Below are positions 7,752-15,908 of a stretch of 31,014 bases of DNA, piece after piece (the first letter of the stretch is position 1; each line of letters begins with the position of its first letter). Made by a program: the position numbers and the translations under genes. The DNA is from Acidilobaceae archaeon UBA162 (lineage in GTDB: Archaea; Thermoproteota; Thermoprotei_A; Sulfolobales; Acidilobaceae): contig DAJS01000024.1 of assembly GCA_002496425.1 (NCBI GenBank), positions 1 through 31,014 of the forward strand. The letters run 5' to 3'. The notes below the pieces were generated by a model, which worked only from the letters and a program-made list of their open reading frames with translations, searched no databases and was not told where the DNA came from.

Positions 7752-7785
7752 AGGGCTTAAGGCATCGTGAGCCAGCCCCTAGCTG

Positions 7786-8799
7786 GTGTCAGCAACGGAC
7801 TGCGTCTCAGTGAGGCTCAAGGATGCCCAAAAAGCCCTTGAGGCGCTGAGGAGGTCTGGCGTGCTGGCCAACGCCAGGCCAGCACGCCTTGCTGAGGAGC
7901 TTCACATACCTGTGCTTAGCTTCGAGATGGCAAGCGAGGTTCTGGAGGGGCTCTCTATAGCGTCAAATCCCTGCTCAGGCAGCTTTGAGGTGTATGTTAG
8001 AAAGCCTACTAAGCTGTCGGAAGTAGTTCCTGGGCTTACAGGCTTTGTCAAACTGGGCTCAATAGTAGTGTTCAACTACACCAAGAACCTGGGCCTGCAT
8101 ACCTACCTACAGGCAGCTGAGGCTCTGAGAAGCATGTATAGTGACCTGACATCGGTCTTCGTGAAGCTGGGTACCACGGGGGAGCTGAGGCTGCCTGAGC
8201 TGTTGCTCATTTATGGCGACGGTAATACCGTGACTAAGGTCAGAGAGAATGGTCTCGAATTCCTAGTTGACGTCAAGAGAACTTACTTCAATGTCAGGCT
8301 CTCAGGCGAGAGGGCGAGAGTGGCCAATATGGTGAGGGACGGTGAGCTGGTGCTAGACATGTTCTCAGGAGTTGGGCCCTTTGCGATAACTATAGCGTCC
8401 AGATCCAAGGCATTTGTATTTTCTGTTGACTTAAATCCATACGCCTCCTATCTGGCAGCTATGAACGTGCGCCTCAACCGTAAGAGGCTAAAAGGGCAGG
8501 TCAGTATAATAAGGGCTGACTCCATTAGGTTGCCTGACTTTGTTAAAATGAGGTTTGACAGGATCATAATGAATAACCCTACGGCGTCACTCATCTTTGC
8601 TGACGCGGCCTGCAGACTATCAGGGTCTGGCTCAACAATCCATGTATATACCCTCGGGAGCTCTGAGGGCGAGGCCGTGAGCAAGGTTGTTAACTCGTTT
8701 GGAGCCAGCTGTAACGTTGAGGTAGTATATCACAGAAAGGTGCTGGAGTACAGCCCGTCGAAGTCAATATATGTTGTTGATGTTATCCGTAGGGGCTAG
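7786..8799 (+). CDS. trm5: tRNA (guanine37-N1)-methyltransferase Trm5 family
   Basis: 337 residues from GTG 7786, close to the length of Methanocaldococcus Trm5. It methylates N1 of G37 next to the anticodon; some archaeal paralogues act in wyosine synthesis. Visible are the D2 region with LPELLLIYG, the substrate and AdoMet segment VDVKRTYFNVRLSGERARVA, motif I LDMFSGVGPFAITIAS (190-205), DLNPYA (215-220) and the N-x-P motif N263-N-P265. No Shine-Dalgarno is present. A TTAAG box near 7757 predicts a start of transcription at about 7783, so the mRNA may be leaderless. It begins only about 35 bases after the RNase P RNA. Its stop overlaps the convergent membrane protein gene by 4 bases. Confidence 0.92.
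   Translation: MSATDCVSVRLKDAQKALEALRRSGVLANARPARLAEELHIPVLSFEMASEVLEGLSIASNPCSGSFEVYVRKPTKLSEVVPGLTGFVKLGSIVVFNYTKNLGLHTYLQAAEALRSMYSDLTSVFVKLGTTGELRLPELLLIYGDGNTVTKVRENGLEFLVDVKRTYFNVRLSGERARVANMVRDGELVLDMFSGVGPFAITIASRSKAFVFSVDLNPYASYLAAMNVRLNRKRLKGQVSIIRADSIRLPDFVKMRFDRIIMNNPTASLIFADAACRLSGSGSTIHVYTLGSSEGEAVSKVVNSFGASCNVEVVYHRKVLEYSPSKSIYVVDVIRRG
7858..7888. repeat. 12-bp perfect inverted repeat inside trm5
   Basis: GGCGTGCTGGCC (7858-7869) and GGCCAGCACGCC (7877-7888) are exact reverse complements separated by AACGCCA. The RNA hairpin would be very stable. It lies about 72 bases inside trm5, in codons for GVLANARPAR. Confidence 0.85.
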
Positions 8800-9548
8800 A
8801 GTGCCAGCAGGAAAGCCAGCACGCCTGATATGAACACACCATCAAAGACGCCAGCACCTCCTATGCTTAGCACCGAGGCACTTAGCTCCTTGTAGCTTCT
8901 AGAGAGTCTCAACACGTCAGCGCCCAGCAGACTGCCAAGGGAACCGGCTACATATGCCGCTGTGGCCGCCTCGACATTAAAGTACCCAACTATCACCACG
9001 CTTGTCAGGGCTGCCACCAGTGGCGGGACAAAGGCAGGTACACCAATGCCAACACCTGGCACAGGCCTGGCTACTAGATACGTGACTGCTGTGGTAACTA
9101 CGAGGTCTACTATCGTGGCCATCAGGAAGCCGTAAGTGTAAGGTGAGCGTAACATAGTATAGGCAAAGATTCCCGAGACTATAATGGGGACCAGCGCTCC
9201 TCCCACGTTGATCGCCAGGGCTGTCCTCACCTCCTTGGTTGAAAGCCTGGGTATTGGCACTGGCACACCGAAGAACTCCACATAGTCAACCTCTGCAACT
9301 GTCACCAGAGACCCGGTTTTCAGCGTAGTTATGACTATGTTCATGAAGCTGAGGAGAGGGCTGAAGTCTATTAAGAGAATGGCTAGCACCGCCAGCGGCA
9401 GCGCGCCAGGGGCTGTGGAGCTTGATGCTATAACAAATGGCATCCTGACCAATAGCAACGATATGAGTAGCCCTATGAAGAGGTACATGCCAAGAAAGGC
9501 TGGATGTGTTGGGTATAGAATTAGGATCCTTCTGGTCTCCCTCGTCAA
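8796..9548 (-). CDS. DUF1614 integral membrane protein
   Basis: 250 residues from TTG 9548. About seven hydrophobic segments fill the protein. Family signatures are AINVGGALVPIIVSG (about 113-127), GIGVPAFVPPLVAALTS, YVAGSLGSLLGADVLRL and the C-terminal SIGGAGVFDGVFISGVLA. DUF1614 proteins are widespread in archaea with no established function; the conserved glycines and acidic residues in the last segments suggest a channel, transporter or membrane enzyme, but nothing here decides it. It lies downstream of dcd on the same strand with a 59-base gap that contains AGTTAAACC, a TATA candidate, so it may be transcribed separately. Confidence 0.88.
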   Translation of the reverse strand: MTRETRRILILYPTHPAFLGMYLFIGLLISLLLVRMPFVIASSSTAPGALPLAVLAILLIDFSPLLSFMNIVITTLKTGSLVTVAEVDYVEFFGVPVPIPRLSTKEVRTALAINVGGALVPIIVSGIFAYTMLRSPYTYGFLMATIVDLVVTTAVTYLVARPVPGVGIGVPAFVPPLVAALTSVVIVGYFNVEAATAAYVAGSLGSLLGADVLRLSRSYKELSASVLSIGGAGVFDGVFISGVLAFLLAL

Positions 9549-9607
9549 AGCGCACTTAGCCTAGCAGATCCTTAAGGCCGAGGGTTTAACTTCCTTATTC
9601 TTACCCT

Positions 9608-10162
9608 TTAGTGATTGGCAGCTCCCGGGCCTGTCTGCGCAGTGAAGAACTTAGGCAGCCTGACCCCCCTCTGACCCTTGTAATCTCCTTGGTAAGGCTT
9701 CGATGATGGCGTCTCAAGCTTGACCAGAACTAGATGAAGGAACCTGTCACCAGGGTAAAGGGCCACTGGGAACTCGCTCCCTATGACCTCTATTGTGAGC
9801 TGCCCCTCAAACCCCGCGTCAACTACGGTGCTTGGTATATAGATGCCAGTTCTTGCCCATGTGCTTCTCAGGTTGACGAGGCCAGCGACGTAGTCAGGTA
9901 TTCTGATGTACTCTAGAGTGTGAAGCAGGTAATGCCTATGCGGCTCAATGACTATCCTGTTTGCCTCAGCACACTCGTAAAAGTCAAGGGGGTTCCCAGG
10001 CATCTTAGAATCAAGCACCTTCTCTGAGGCCTTAAAGGCGCAGTAGCCCCTGCCTAACCTTAAGTCAAGTCCGTTCTCCCTCACTATCTCCTCTTCAAGG
10101 GGCTCAACAGTTAGATCCCCTGACCTTATGAGGATCCTTAAGTCCCTGTCACTAAGTATCAA
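9608..10162 (-). CDS. dcd: dCTP deaminase (Dcd/Dut family)
   Basis: 184 residues from TTG 10162, giving the family N-terminus MILSDRDLR. It deaminates dCTP to dUTP on the way to dTTP, and some archaeal members also hydrolyse dUTP. The trimer active-site segments are NLRSTWARTGIYIPSTVV (97-114), DAGFEGQLTIEV (115-126, with catalytic E125) and the C-terminal KPYQGDYKGQRGV that closes over the nucleotide. Mono- versus bifunctional activity cannot be told from this alone. A minus-strand TATA box ATTAATTA (10188-10195) is about 29 bases before the start, so the mRNA is probably leaderless. Confidence 0.95.
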   Translation of the reverse strand: MILSDRDLRILIRSGDLTVEPLEEEIVRENGLDLRLGRGYCAFKASEKVLDSKMPGNPLDFYECAEANRIVIEPHRHYLLHTLEYIRIPDYVAGLVNLRSTWARTGIYIPSTVVDAGFEGQLTIEVIGSEFPVALYPGDRFLHLVLVKLETPSSKPYQGDYKGQRGVRLPKFFTAQTGPGAANH

Positions 10163-10187
10163 CCCGATCCCCCGACCGGCTTTAGCC

Positions 10188-10195
10188 TAATTAAT
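10188..10195 (-). promoter_or_regulatory. TATA box of dcd
   Basis: ATTAATTA on the minus strand, centred about 29 bases before the TTG start of dcd. The spacing predicts transcription from around 10165, making a leaderless or nearly leaderless mRNA. Confidence 0.6.
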
Positions 10196-10223
10196 CTCAC
10201 TATCAGACGCAAGTGATAAAGGG

Positions 10224-10352
10224 CGTATAACCTTTGAGCGCTAGAGGCCTAACAAATGTTTACTACCTTGAGTGGTAACTGCATCTACTCAGCGTGCGCC
10301 TGTCCGCTAAGGCTAAAACGCATGCCCTTATGTAAGGTCGTGAGGGCTGACC
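10224..10352 (+). promoter_or_regulatory. Upstream region of atpK: TATA, hairpin and a possible 38-codon leader ORF
   Basis: The 190-base gap between divergent dcd and atpK holds GTATAACC (10225-10232), a TATA candidate predicting transcription from about 10254. At that point an ATG (10256) opens a 38-codon frame ending at 10372, 20 bases inside atpK, with four cysteines (residues 9, 14, 16 and 26). TTACTAC (10260-10266) and GTGGTAA (10272-10278) form a 7-bp hairpin with one wobble. A second box, GCTAAAACG (10312-10320), could instead give an 11-base atpK leader. Which promoter is used cannot be decided from sequence. Confidence 0.4.
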
Positions 10353-10763
10353 ATGAACTCGGCGGAGCTTAGAGCATTGAGCATCCTGCTCAGGGAGGCC
10401 TGGAAAAGGCCAAAGTATAGGGCCATAATGATTGCTGTAGCGCTCGTAGCTATCCTGGCTGCTGTAGGCACAGGCGTTGCTGTGGCCCACGCGGCTGGGA
10501 CCTCGGCTGCCAGCGCCACTGACCAGACACCCTATACCATGTCAGTACTCGGTAAGTCTATTGGAGCCGGCCTTGCAGTGGGCCTCGCTGGCATAGGCGG
10601 CGGCTATGCCGTAGGCGTCGCTGGCGCTGCCGCAGTAAGCGCCATCACTGAGAAAAGGGAGGTGTTCGGTACCGCGTTCCTCTTTGTAGTGCTGGGAGAG
10701 GGAATAGCCATCTATGGCCTGCTGGTAGCAATAATAGTGGCCCTCGTGCTGCCCACCACGTAA
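10353..10763 (+). CDS. atpK: A-type ATP synthase subunit K (proteolipid ring subunit)
   Basis: 136 residues from ATG 10353. It forms the rotating membrane ring of the A1Ao ATP synthase. The core is a two-helix hairpin: SIGAGLAVGLAGIGGGYAVG (69-88) with glycine packing, and FGTAFLFVVLGEGIAIYGLL (105-124), where E116 is the ion-carrying carboxylate. The family is usually 70-105 residues; this one has an extra N-terminal part with a positive region (EAWKRPKYR) and a hydrophobic segment (24-47) ending AHAAGTSAASA. That looks like a signal peptide cleavable near AHA, or a third membrane helix. No other ATP synthase gene lies nearby, so the ring gene is separated from the main operon here. Confidence 0.92.
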   Translation: MNSAELRALSILLREAWKRPKYRAIMIAVALVAILAAVGTGVAVAHAAGTSAASATDQTPYTMSVLGKSIGAGLAVGLAGIGGGYAVGVAGAAAVSAITEKREVFGTAFLFVVLGEGIAIYGLLVAIIVALVLPTT

Positions 10764-10796
10764 CCTCTAGGCTCTAAGGACTCTCTTTAAACCGTG

Positions 10797-10806
10797 TTTT
10801 TTAAAT
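10797..10806 (+). promoter_or_regulatory. TATA box of proS and T-rich end of atpK transcript
   Basis: TTTTTTAAAT lies 34 bases after the atpK stop and 38 before the proS start. It is placed to be the proS TATA (predicted start of transcription near 10828), and its six-T run could also act as an archaeal terminator for atpK. Confidence 0.5.
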
Positions 10807-10843
10807 GTCTCTTCTCGGCTCCTAGAAGTCTTGAGAGCGGCGG

Positions 10844-12307
10844 GTGGAACGCGTGCCAAGGCCTTCAAGGGAGAGGTGGCAGAGGAGCTTCTCCGAGTGG
10901 TTCGACTGGGCGCTTATGCGTGCCGAGATATATGACTACGGCAGGTATCCAGTTAAGGGCATGGGCATATGGATGCCCTACGGGTTCCAGATAAGGAAGC
11001 GTGTGTTTGACATAGTGAGGGAGCTCCTCGACTCCACAGGGCACGAAGAGGTCCTCTTCCCGCTGCTGATACCTGAGTGGATGTTGGCTAAGGAGGCAGA
11101 GCACGTGAAGGGGTTTGAGAACGAGGTCTACTGGGTCACGCACGGCGGCCTGGAGCCCCTTGACCAGAAGCTGGCTCTCAGACCAACCAGCGAGACTCCA
11201 ATAACTTACTATGAGTCCATGTGGATACAGAGCTACAAGCAGTTGCCCCGCAAGTTCTACCAGGTAGTCAGCACCTTCAGGTACGAGACCAAAGCCACGA
11301 GACCTCTGATAAGGCTGAGGGAGATAACAAGCTTCAAGGAGGCCCATACCGTTCACGAGAGCTTTGAGGATGCTGAGAGGCAGGTCTCAGAGGCTATAGA
11401 CCTATACAGGAAGATATTTGAGAGGCTTGGGATCCCATACCTGATATCAAGGAGGCCCGACTGGGACAAGTTCGCTGGAGCCCTATACACAATAGCCTTT
11501 GACACCATAATGCCTGACGGCAAGATTTTACAAATAGGCACCGTGCATAACCTGGGCCAGAACTTCACCAAGGCCTTCAAGTTCAGGATACAGGGAAGGG
11601 ACGAGTACTTTGACTACCCGTGGCAGACCAGCTATGGGATAAGTGACAGGGTTGTGGCCGCTGTGATCTCCATGCATGGCGATGACTTGGGCCTCGTGCT
11701 GCCCCCTGAGATAGCGCCCGTACAGGCCGTCATCATACCTATACCAGCCAAGGACCCAAGTGTTGACCCTAAGATAATCGACTACGCCAAGGACGCCCTG
11801 CGCTCACTTCAGGAGTCACTTTTCAGGGTGAAGCTTGACGATAGGCCTGACGTTACTCCTGGTGAAAAGTACTACTACTGGGACAGCAGGGGTGTTCCAG
11901 TCAGGGTTGAGATAGGCAGGAGAGAGCTAGACAGCGGCACAGTAACGTTGGTCAGGAGGGACACACTGGAGAGGAAAACTGTAAGACTCCAGGAGCTGCC
12001 CGAGGAGGTCAGGAACCTTATGTCACAGATCTACGACTCGCTCTACAGGCGCTCCTGGGAGTATCTGCGCCAGAGAGTCAGCAGGCACGCCAGCGTCGAG
12101 GAGGCCAGTAAAGCCCTAGCGGAGCGCGGCGGCATGGTGGAGCTACCATGGTGCGGCAAGGAGGAGTGTGCAAATAAGATGGCAGAGGCCCTGCAGGCTA
12201 AGGTAATTGGAACCCCATGGCCTACAGAACCAGCGCGGGAGGGCGACAGGTGCCCCGTGTGCGGCTCAAGCGCAGTCACATACCTAAGGTTAGCAAAGCA
12301 ATACTGA
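10844..12307 (+). CDS. proS: Prolyl-tRNA synthetase, archaeal/eukaryotic type
   Basis: 487 residues from GTG 10844; GTG 10853 is an alternative. A class II synthetase that charges tRNA-Pro. Motif 1 lies around residues 41-75, the proline-binding TxE loop is RPTSETP (113-119), motif 2 is FRYETKATRPLIRLREI (145-161) and motif 3 is near GDDLGLVLPPEIAPVQ. The anticodon-binding domain follows (VIIPIPAKDP onward). The C-terminal zinc-binding domain typical of this type has C437/C442 (CGKEEC) and C470/C473 (CPVC), and the chain ends in Tyr as family members do. There is no editing insertion, as expected. It is transcribed towards pcm, with 118 bases between the two stops. Confidence 0.97.
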   Translation: MERVPRPSRERWQRSFSEWFDWALMRAEIYDYGRYPVKGMGIWMPYGFQIRKRVFDIVRELLDSTGHEEVLFPLLIPEWMLAKEAEHVKGFENEVYWVTHGGLEPLDQKLALRPTSETPITYYESMWIQSYKQLPRKFYQVVSTFRYETKATRPLIRLREITSFKEAHTVHESFEDAERQVSEAIDLYRKIFERLGIPYLISRRPDWDKFAGALYTIAFDTIMPDGKILQIGTVHNLGQNFTKAFKFRIQGRDEYFDYPWQTSYGISDRVVAAVISMHGDDLGLVLPPEIAPVQAVIIPIPAKDPSVDPKIIDYAKDALRSLQESLFRVKLDDRPDVTPGEKYYYWDSRGVPVRVEIGRRELDSGTVTLVRRDTLERKTVRLQELPEEVRNLMSQIYDSLYRRSWEYLRQRVSRHASVEEASKALAERGGMVELPWCGKEECANKMAEALQAKVIGTPWPTEPAREGDRCPVCGSSAVTYLRLAKQY

Positions 12308-12425
12308 GGCCCCTAGCTCCTACATGGCGGCTCAGCGGGCTCCTAGTCCTCATCGCCAAGGGCTCGGCGTCCACCACACACCTCACTGCCGCCATCCCTT
12401 AAGTTGAGGGCCAAGGTTAATGGCC

Positions 12426-13085
12426 TTAGCCCTCGGGCCATCCATATTTACCCACCAAGGGCACGAAGATCACGTCTATATCATAGGTGACTGTTATCTC
12501 ACCTCGCTCGCCCTTCCTTATAATCTCGAGCCTCTGGAAGTCCCTACTGCCAACAGGGATCACCATAACTCCTTTCTCGCGCAGCTGCTCAATGAGAGGC
12601 TGAGGGGGTTCCGGCGCCGCGGCTGTAACTATAATGCGGTCAAAGGGAGCCTCGGAGGCCAGGCCTTCAGTTCCATCACCAACTACTACTGTCACATTAG
12701 CTAACCCTAAGGCCTCGAGCCTTCTCCTTGCAGCCTCGGCTAGGCCAGGAAGCCTCTCAATAGTCCACACGTGTCCCTTAGGGCCAACTATTTTGCCCAC
12801 TATGGCTGCCTGGTAGCCCGAGCCTGTGCCAACCTCAAGCACCTTCTGGCCCTCCCTAACGTCAAGGAGCTCAGTCATCCTAGCAACGACGCTCGGAGCG
12901 CTTATTGTCTGACCTTCACCAATGGGGAGAGGCTTATCCTCATAGGCCAGATGTCTTAGGTTATCAGGTAAGAACAGCTCCCTAGGAACAGAGAGCAGGG
13001 CCTCCTCTACGCTTTTTGACTTCACGTACCCAGACTCCTTGAGACGCATTACCATGAAGCGGCGGAGCTCCTCGTAGTTAAGCAA
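12426..13085 (-). CDS. pcm: Protein-L-isoaspartate O-methyltransferase
   Basis: 219 residues from TTG 13085. It methylates isoaspartyl residues in damaged proteins so they can revert to Asp. The PIMT active-site stretch is GEGQTISAPSVVARM (57-71), AdoMet motif I is KVLEVGTGSGYQAA (81-94), and FDRIIVTAAAPEPPQPL is the downstream substrate-binding region. The TTG start keeps the N-terminal helix found in other archaeal PIMTs. A minus-strand box CTTAATTATG near 13100 lies too close for this start and would fit ATG 13055 better, so the true start may be residue 11. The final residues (VGKYGWPEG) match the family. Confidence 0.95.
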   Translation of the reverse strand: MLNYEELRRFMVMRLKESGYVKSKSVEEALLSVPRELFLPDNLRHLAYEDKPLPIGEGQTISAPSVVARMTELLDVREGQKVLEVGTGSGYQAAIVGKIVGPKGHVWTIERLPGLAEAARRRLEALGLANVTVVVGDGTEGLASEAPFDRIIVTAAAPEPPQPLIEQLREKGVMVIPVGSRDFQRLEIIRKGERGEITVTYDIDVIFVPLVGKYGWPEG

Positions 13086-13145
13086 TTGCGGCCCATAATT
13101 AAGAGTTGAGGTGCGAAGTTATCTTGTTTACCGCATGCGTCTCCA

Positions 13146-13613
13146 TTGACCTCGAGGCTGAGGGGCTTGAATGAGCTAGAGAGCAGATGGTTCCACTTCA
13201 GGGCTAAGGGGCACCCAAACGTAAGGGCTACCCATAGAACCACTATTGAGATAACCAGAGAGGAGAGTCTCACCCCTCGCGGGGACTGCATTATAGGTGT
13301 TTCCTCTGAGGCCTCTGCCAACGACCTGCCCCCGTGGCTTAAGGAGCGCATAAGGTCCGGTCACCTGGTTGTACTTGTCCTTTGTGCTGGTAACATCTGC
13401 GACTCGGTTATTGGCCATGGATCACCTCAGCTCACGTTGAAGAGCACTGTAAAGATGATTATAAGGAGAAGTGGGTACGTGGAGCCCTCTACTATAATGT
13501 TAGAGAGCAGCAAGGCTGCCCGTGACCTAAGAAGGGACCTCGTGGAGGCACTGTCCCAGGGCCAATACCTTGATGTTTACATAACAACCTTAAACTTGGG
13601 CTTGTCCCACTGA
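13146..13613 (+). CDS. DUF371 conserved archaeal protein
   Basis: 155 residues from TTG 13146. The family signature is intact: RAKGHPNVRATHRTTIEITRE (19-39), LTPRGDCIIGVSSEA (42-56) and GHGSPQLTLKSTVKMIIRRS (90-109). DUF371 is archaeal, present once in most genomes, and without a known function. The compact beta-rich pattern, the conserved His and Asp residues and genome-wide conservation suggest a basic cellular role, which is inference. The first 14 residues are not in the family core, so translation may begin slightly later. An AT-rich box ATAATTAAGAG near 13095 may drive it. It is followed, after an 81-base gap with a strong promoter, by EF-2. Confidence 0.88.
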   Translation: MTSRLRGLNELESRWFHFRAKGHPNVRATHRTTIEITREESLTPRGDCIIGVSSEASANDLPPWLKERIRSGHLVVLVLCAGNICDSVIGHGSPQLTLKSTVKMIIRRSGYVEPSTIMLESSKAARDLRRDLVEALSQGQYLDVYITTLNLGLSH

Positions 13614-13640
13614 TAGGTCATCTGTGTATACTCGAGTACC

Positions 13641-13650
13641 CTTTATAACC
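13641..13650 (+). promoter_or_regulatory. TATA box of the EF-2 gene
   Basis: CTTTATAACC is a near-consensus archaeal TATA. It predicts transcription from about 13672, a 23-base leader, and AGGTGG (13682-13687) then acts as Shine-Dalgarno 7 bases before ATG 13695. A strong promoter with a leader suits an abundant translation factor. Confidence 0.7.
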
Positions 13651-13694
13651 CTCGAAGGTGCTGTCAAGCCGACGGCTGCATAGGTGGCACATCT

Positions 13695-15908
13695 ATGGGA
13701 GCAAGGGTCAAGATGGTCTCTGAAATTGAGAAGATAATGAGCAACATAGAGCAAGTGCGCAACATAGGCGTCATAGCCCACGTGGATCATGGCAAGACCA
13801 CTACCAGTGATGCGTTGCTGGCAGGCGCTGGTATAATTTCAGAGAGGGTGGCTGGAGAAGCCCTCGCCCTAGATTACCTGAACGTGGAAAAGGAGCGTCA
13901 GATGACAGTTAAGGCCGCTAATGCCAGCCTGTACCACGAATATAACGGCAAGGGCTACGTGATCAACCTCATTGACACCCCAGGTCACATAGACTTCACC
14001 GGTATGGTTACTAGGAGTCTAAGGGTCCTTGATGGCGCCATAGTGGTCGTTGATGCCGCTGAAGGTGTCATGACGCAGACAGAGACTGTGCTAAGGCAGG
14101 CGCTCGAGGAGAGAGTCAGGCCAGTCCTTTACATTAATAAGATAGACAGGCTCATAAAGGAGCTAAGGTTAACTCCCTCGCAACTGCAGGACAGGTTAGT
14201 CGAGATAATAAAGGATGTCAATAACCTGATAGACATGTACGCCGAGCCTGAGTTCAAGGACAAGTGGAAGCTTAACCCAGCCGCGGGCAACGTAGCCTTC
14301 GGTAGCGCTAAGGATCAGTGGGGCATAAGCGTCCCAATAGCCAGCAAGAAGGGCATAAACTTCCAACAAATAATAGAGGCCTATTCATCTGATGATAAGA
14401 ACAAGATCGCAGCGCTAGCTAAGAAGGCTCCGCTTCATGAGACGCTGCTGGATATGGTCGTCAGGTTCATTCCAAACCCAAAGGAGGCGCAGAAGTACAG
14501 GGTGCCAAAGATATGGAGAGGTAAGCTTGACAGCGACCTAGGCAAGGCCATGGTGGAGGCAGATCCCAACGGTCCTGTTGTATTCTACGTAAATGCTATA
14601 AAGGTCGAGAAGGCTGGGCTTGTGGCCACTGGCAGAGTCTTCTCGGGTACCCTGGAGCCTGGCAAGGAGCTCTACATAGTGTCCCAGGGTACAACCGGCC
14701 GCGTGCTACAGGTAAGCCTCTACATGGGTTCCTTCAGGGAGCTTACAGACAGGGTAACCGCTGGCAACATAGCAGCCGTGATGGGCATTGAGAACCTCAG
14801 GTCAGGAGAAACTCTGGTAGACGTGAACTACAAGGCCGACGCGGCACCCTTCGAGCAGCTGCACTACGTAGCTGAGCCAGTGGTCACAATAGCCATAGAG
14901 CCCACAAAGATACAGGACCTACCCAAACTCGTTGACGCCCTTCACAAGCTGACCATCGAGGACCCCAACCTAGTGGCCAAGATAAATGAGGAGACGGGGG
15001 AGTATTTGCTCTCAGGCATGGGCCAGCTGCACCTGGAGATAGCCCTGTGGATGCTGAAGGAGTTCTATGGGCTTGAGGTCAAGGCCAGCCAGCCGATCAT
15101 AGTCTACAGAGAGTCCATAAGGGCCAAGAGTCAGGTCTTCGAGGGCAAGAGCCCCAACAAGCACAACAGGTTCTACATAAGTGTCGAGCCCCTCAACGAT
15201 GAAACTATAGAGCTCATACATAAGGGCGTCGTAAGAGAGGACCAGGACCTAAGGGACCGTGCTAAGATACTGAGGGATCAGGCTGGCTGGGACTACGATG
15301 AAGCCAGGAGGATCTGGGCCATTGATGAGAATATTAACGTGTTTGTAGATATGACCTCAGGCGTCCAGTACCTGAAGGATGTCAAGGACACTATAATTGG
15401 AGGGTTCCGCGTGGCCACTAAGGAGGGACCACTAGCCGCCGAGCCCGTCAGAGGAGTTAAGGTGATACTCCATGACGCCATAGTACACGAGGACCCTGTC
15501 CACAGAGGACCAGGACAACTATATCCAGCTATAAGGAACGCCATATGGGCTGGCATACTCACATCAAGGCCAACGCTCCTGGAGCCCTTGCAGAAGCTTG
15601 ACATAAGGGTTCCGATAGACTACCTAAGCGCCGTCACCACTGTGATAGTCAAGAAGAGAGGCAGGATAATTGATGTTGAGAATGTCGGCTACCAGGCTAA
15701 GGTGCTCGCCGAGATACCTATAGCTGAGAGCTTTGACCTGGCATCAGAGCTGAGGGGCTCCACGGCAGGCAAGGCCCTGTGGGGCACCGAGTTCAGCAGG
15801 TGGGCACCAGTGCCTGACTCTGCACTTGATGATCTAATCAGAAAGATAAGGGAGAGGAAAGGCTTACCACCAAAGCTGCCGTCGCTCAATGATCTGCTGG
15901 GGCCCTAA
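13695..15908 (+). CDS. fusA: Translation elongation factor 2 (EF-2)
   Basis: 737 residues, the length of Sulfolobus EF-2, from ATG 13695 with a Shine-Dalgarno. It is the GTPase that drives ribosomal translocation. The GTP-binding boxes are AHVDHGKTT (G1, 28-36), the switch region EKERQMTVKAA, DTPGHIDF (G3) and NKIDR (G4). Domain II begins near residue 290. The domain IV tip has VHRGPGQLYP with H603 in the position modified to diphthamide in archaea and eukaryotes. No intein or insertion interrupts it. The stop overlaps the end of the convergent JAMM gene by 4 bases. Confidence 0.98.
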   Translation: MGARVKMVSEIEKIMSNIEQVRNIGVIAHVDHGKTTTSDALLAGAGIISERVAGEALALDYLNVEKERQMTVKAANASLYHEYNGKGYVINLIDTPGHIDFTGMVTRSLRVLDGAIVVVDAAEGVMTQTETVLRQALEERVRPVLYINKIDRLIKELRLTPSQLQDRLVEIIKDVNNLIDMYAEPEFKDKWKLNPAAGNVAFGSAKDQWGISVPIASKKGINFQQIIEAYSSDDKNKIAALAKKAPLHETLLDMVVRFIPNPKEAQKYRVPKIWRGKLDSDLGKAMVEADPNGPVVFYVNAIKVEKAGLVATGRVFSGTLEPGKELYIVSQGTTGRVLQVSLYMGSFRELTDRVTAGNIAAVMGIENLRSGETLVDVNYKADAAPFEQLHYVAEPVVTIAIEPTKIQDLPKLVDALHKLTIEDPNLVAKINEETGEYLLSGMGQLHLEIALWMLKEFYGLEVKASQPIIVYRESIRAKSQVFEGKSPNKHNRFYISVEPLNDETIELIHKGVVREDQDLRDRAKILRDQAGWDYDEARRIWAIDENINVFVDMTSGVQYLKDVKDTIIGGFRVATKEGPLAAEPVRGVKVILHDAIVHEDPVHRGPGQLYPAIRNAIWAGILTSRPTLLEPLQKLDIRVPIDYLSAVTTVIVKKRGRIIDVENVGYQAKVLAEIPIAESFDLASELRGSTAGKALWGTEFSRWAPVPDSALDDLIRKIRERKGLPPKLPSLNDLLGP

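Noticed and set aside
7374..7760. Long open frames on both strands between NAD kinase and trm5
   Set aside because: The stretch carries all RNase P RNA conserved regions and the closing P1 helix; the frames are low-complexity products of GC-rich RNA sequence.
10865..11356. 163-codon frame opposite proS
   Set aside because: It is fully antisense to the conserved catalytic core of ProRS, has no promoter and no family resemblance.
12308..12425. 118-base gap between proS and pcm as a C/D-box small RNA
   Set aside because: A GCGATGAGG and a few CTGA on the minus strand resemble C and D boxes, but spacing and a C' box do not fit; I see nothing firm in this gap.
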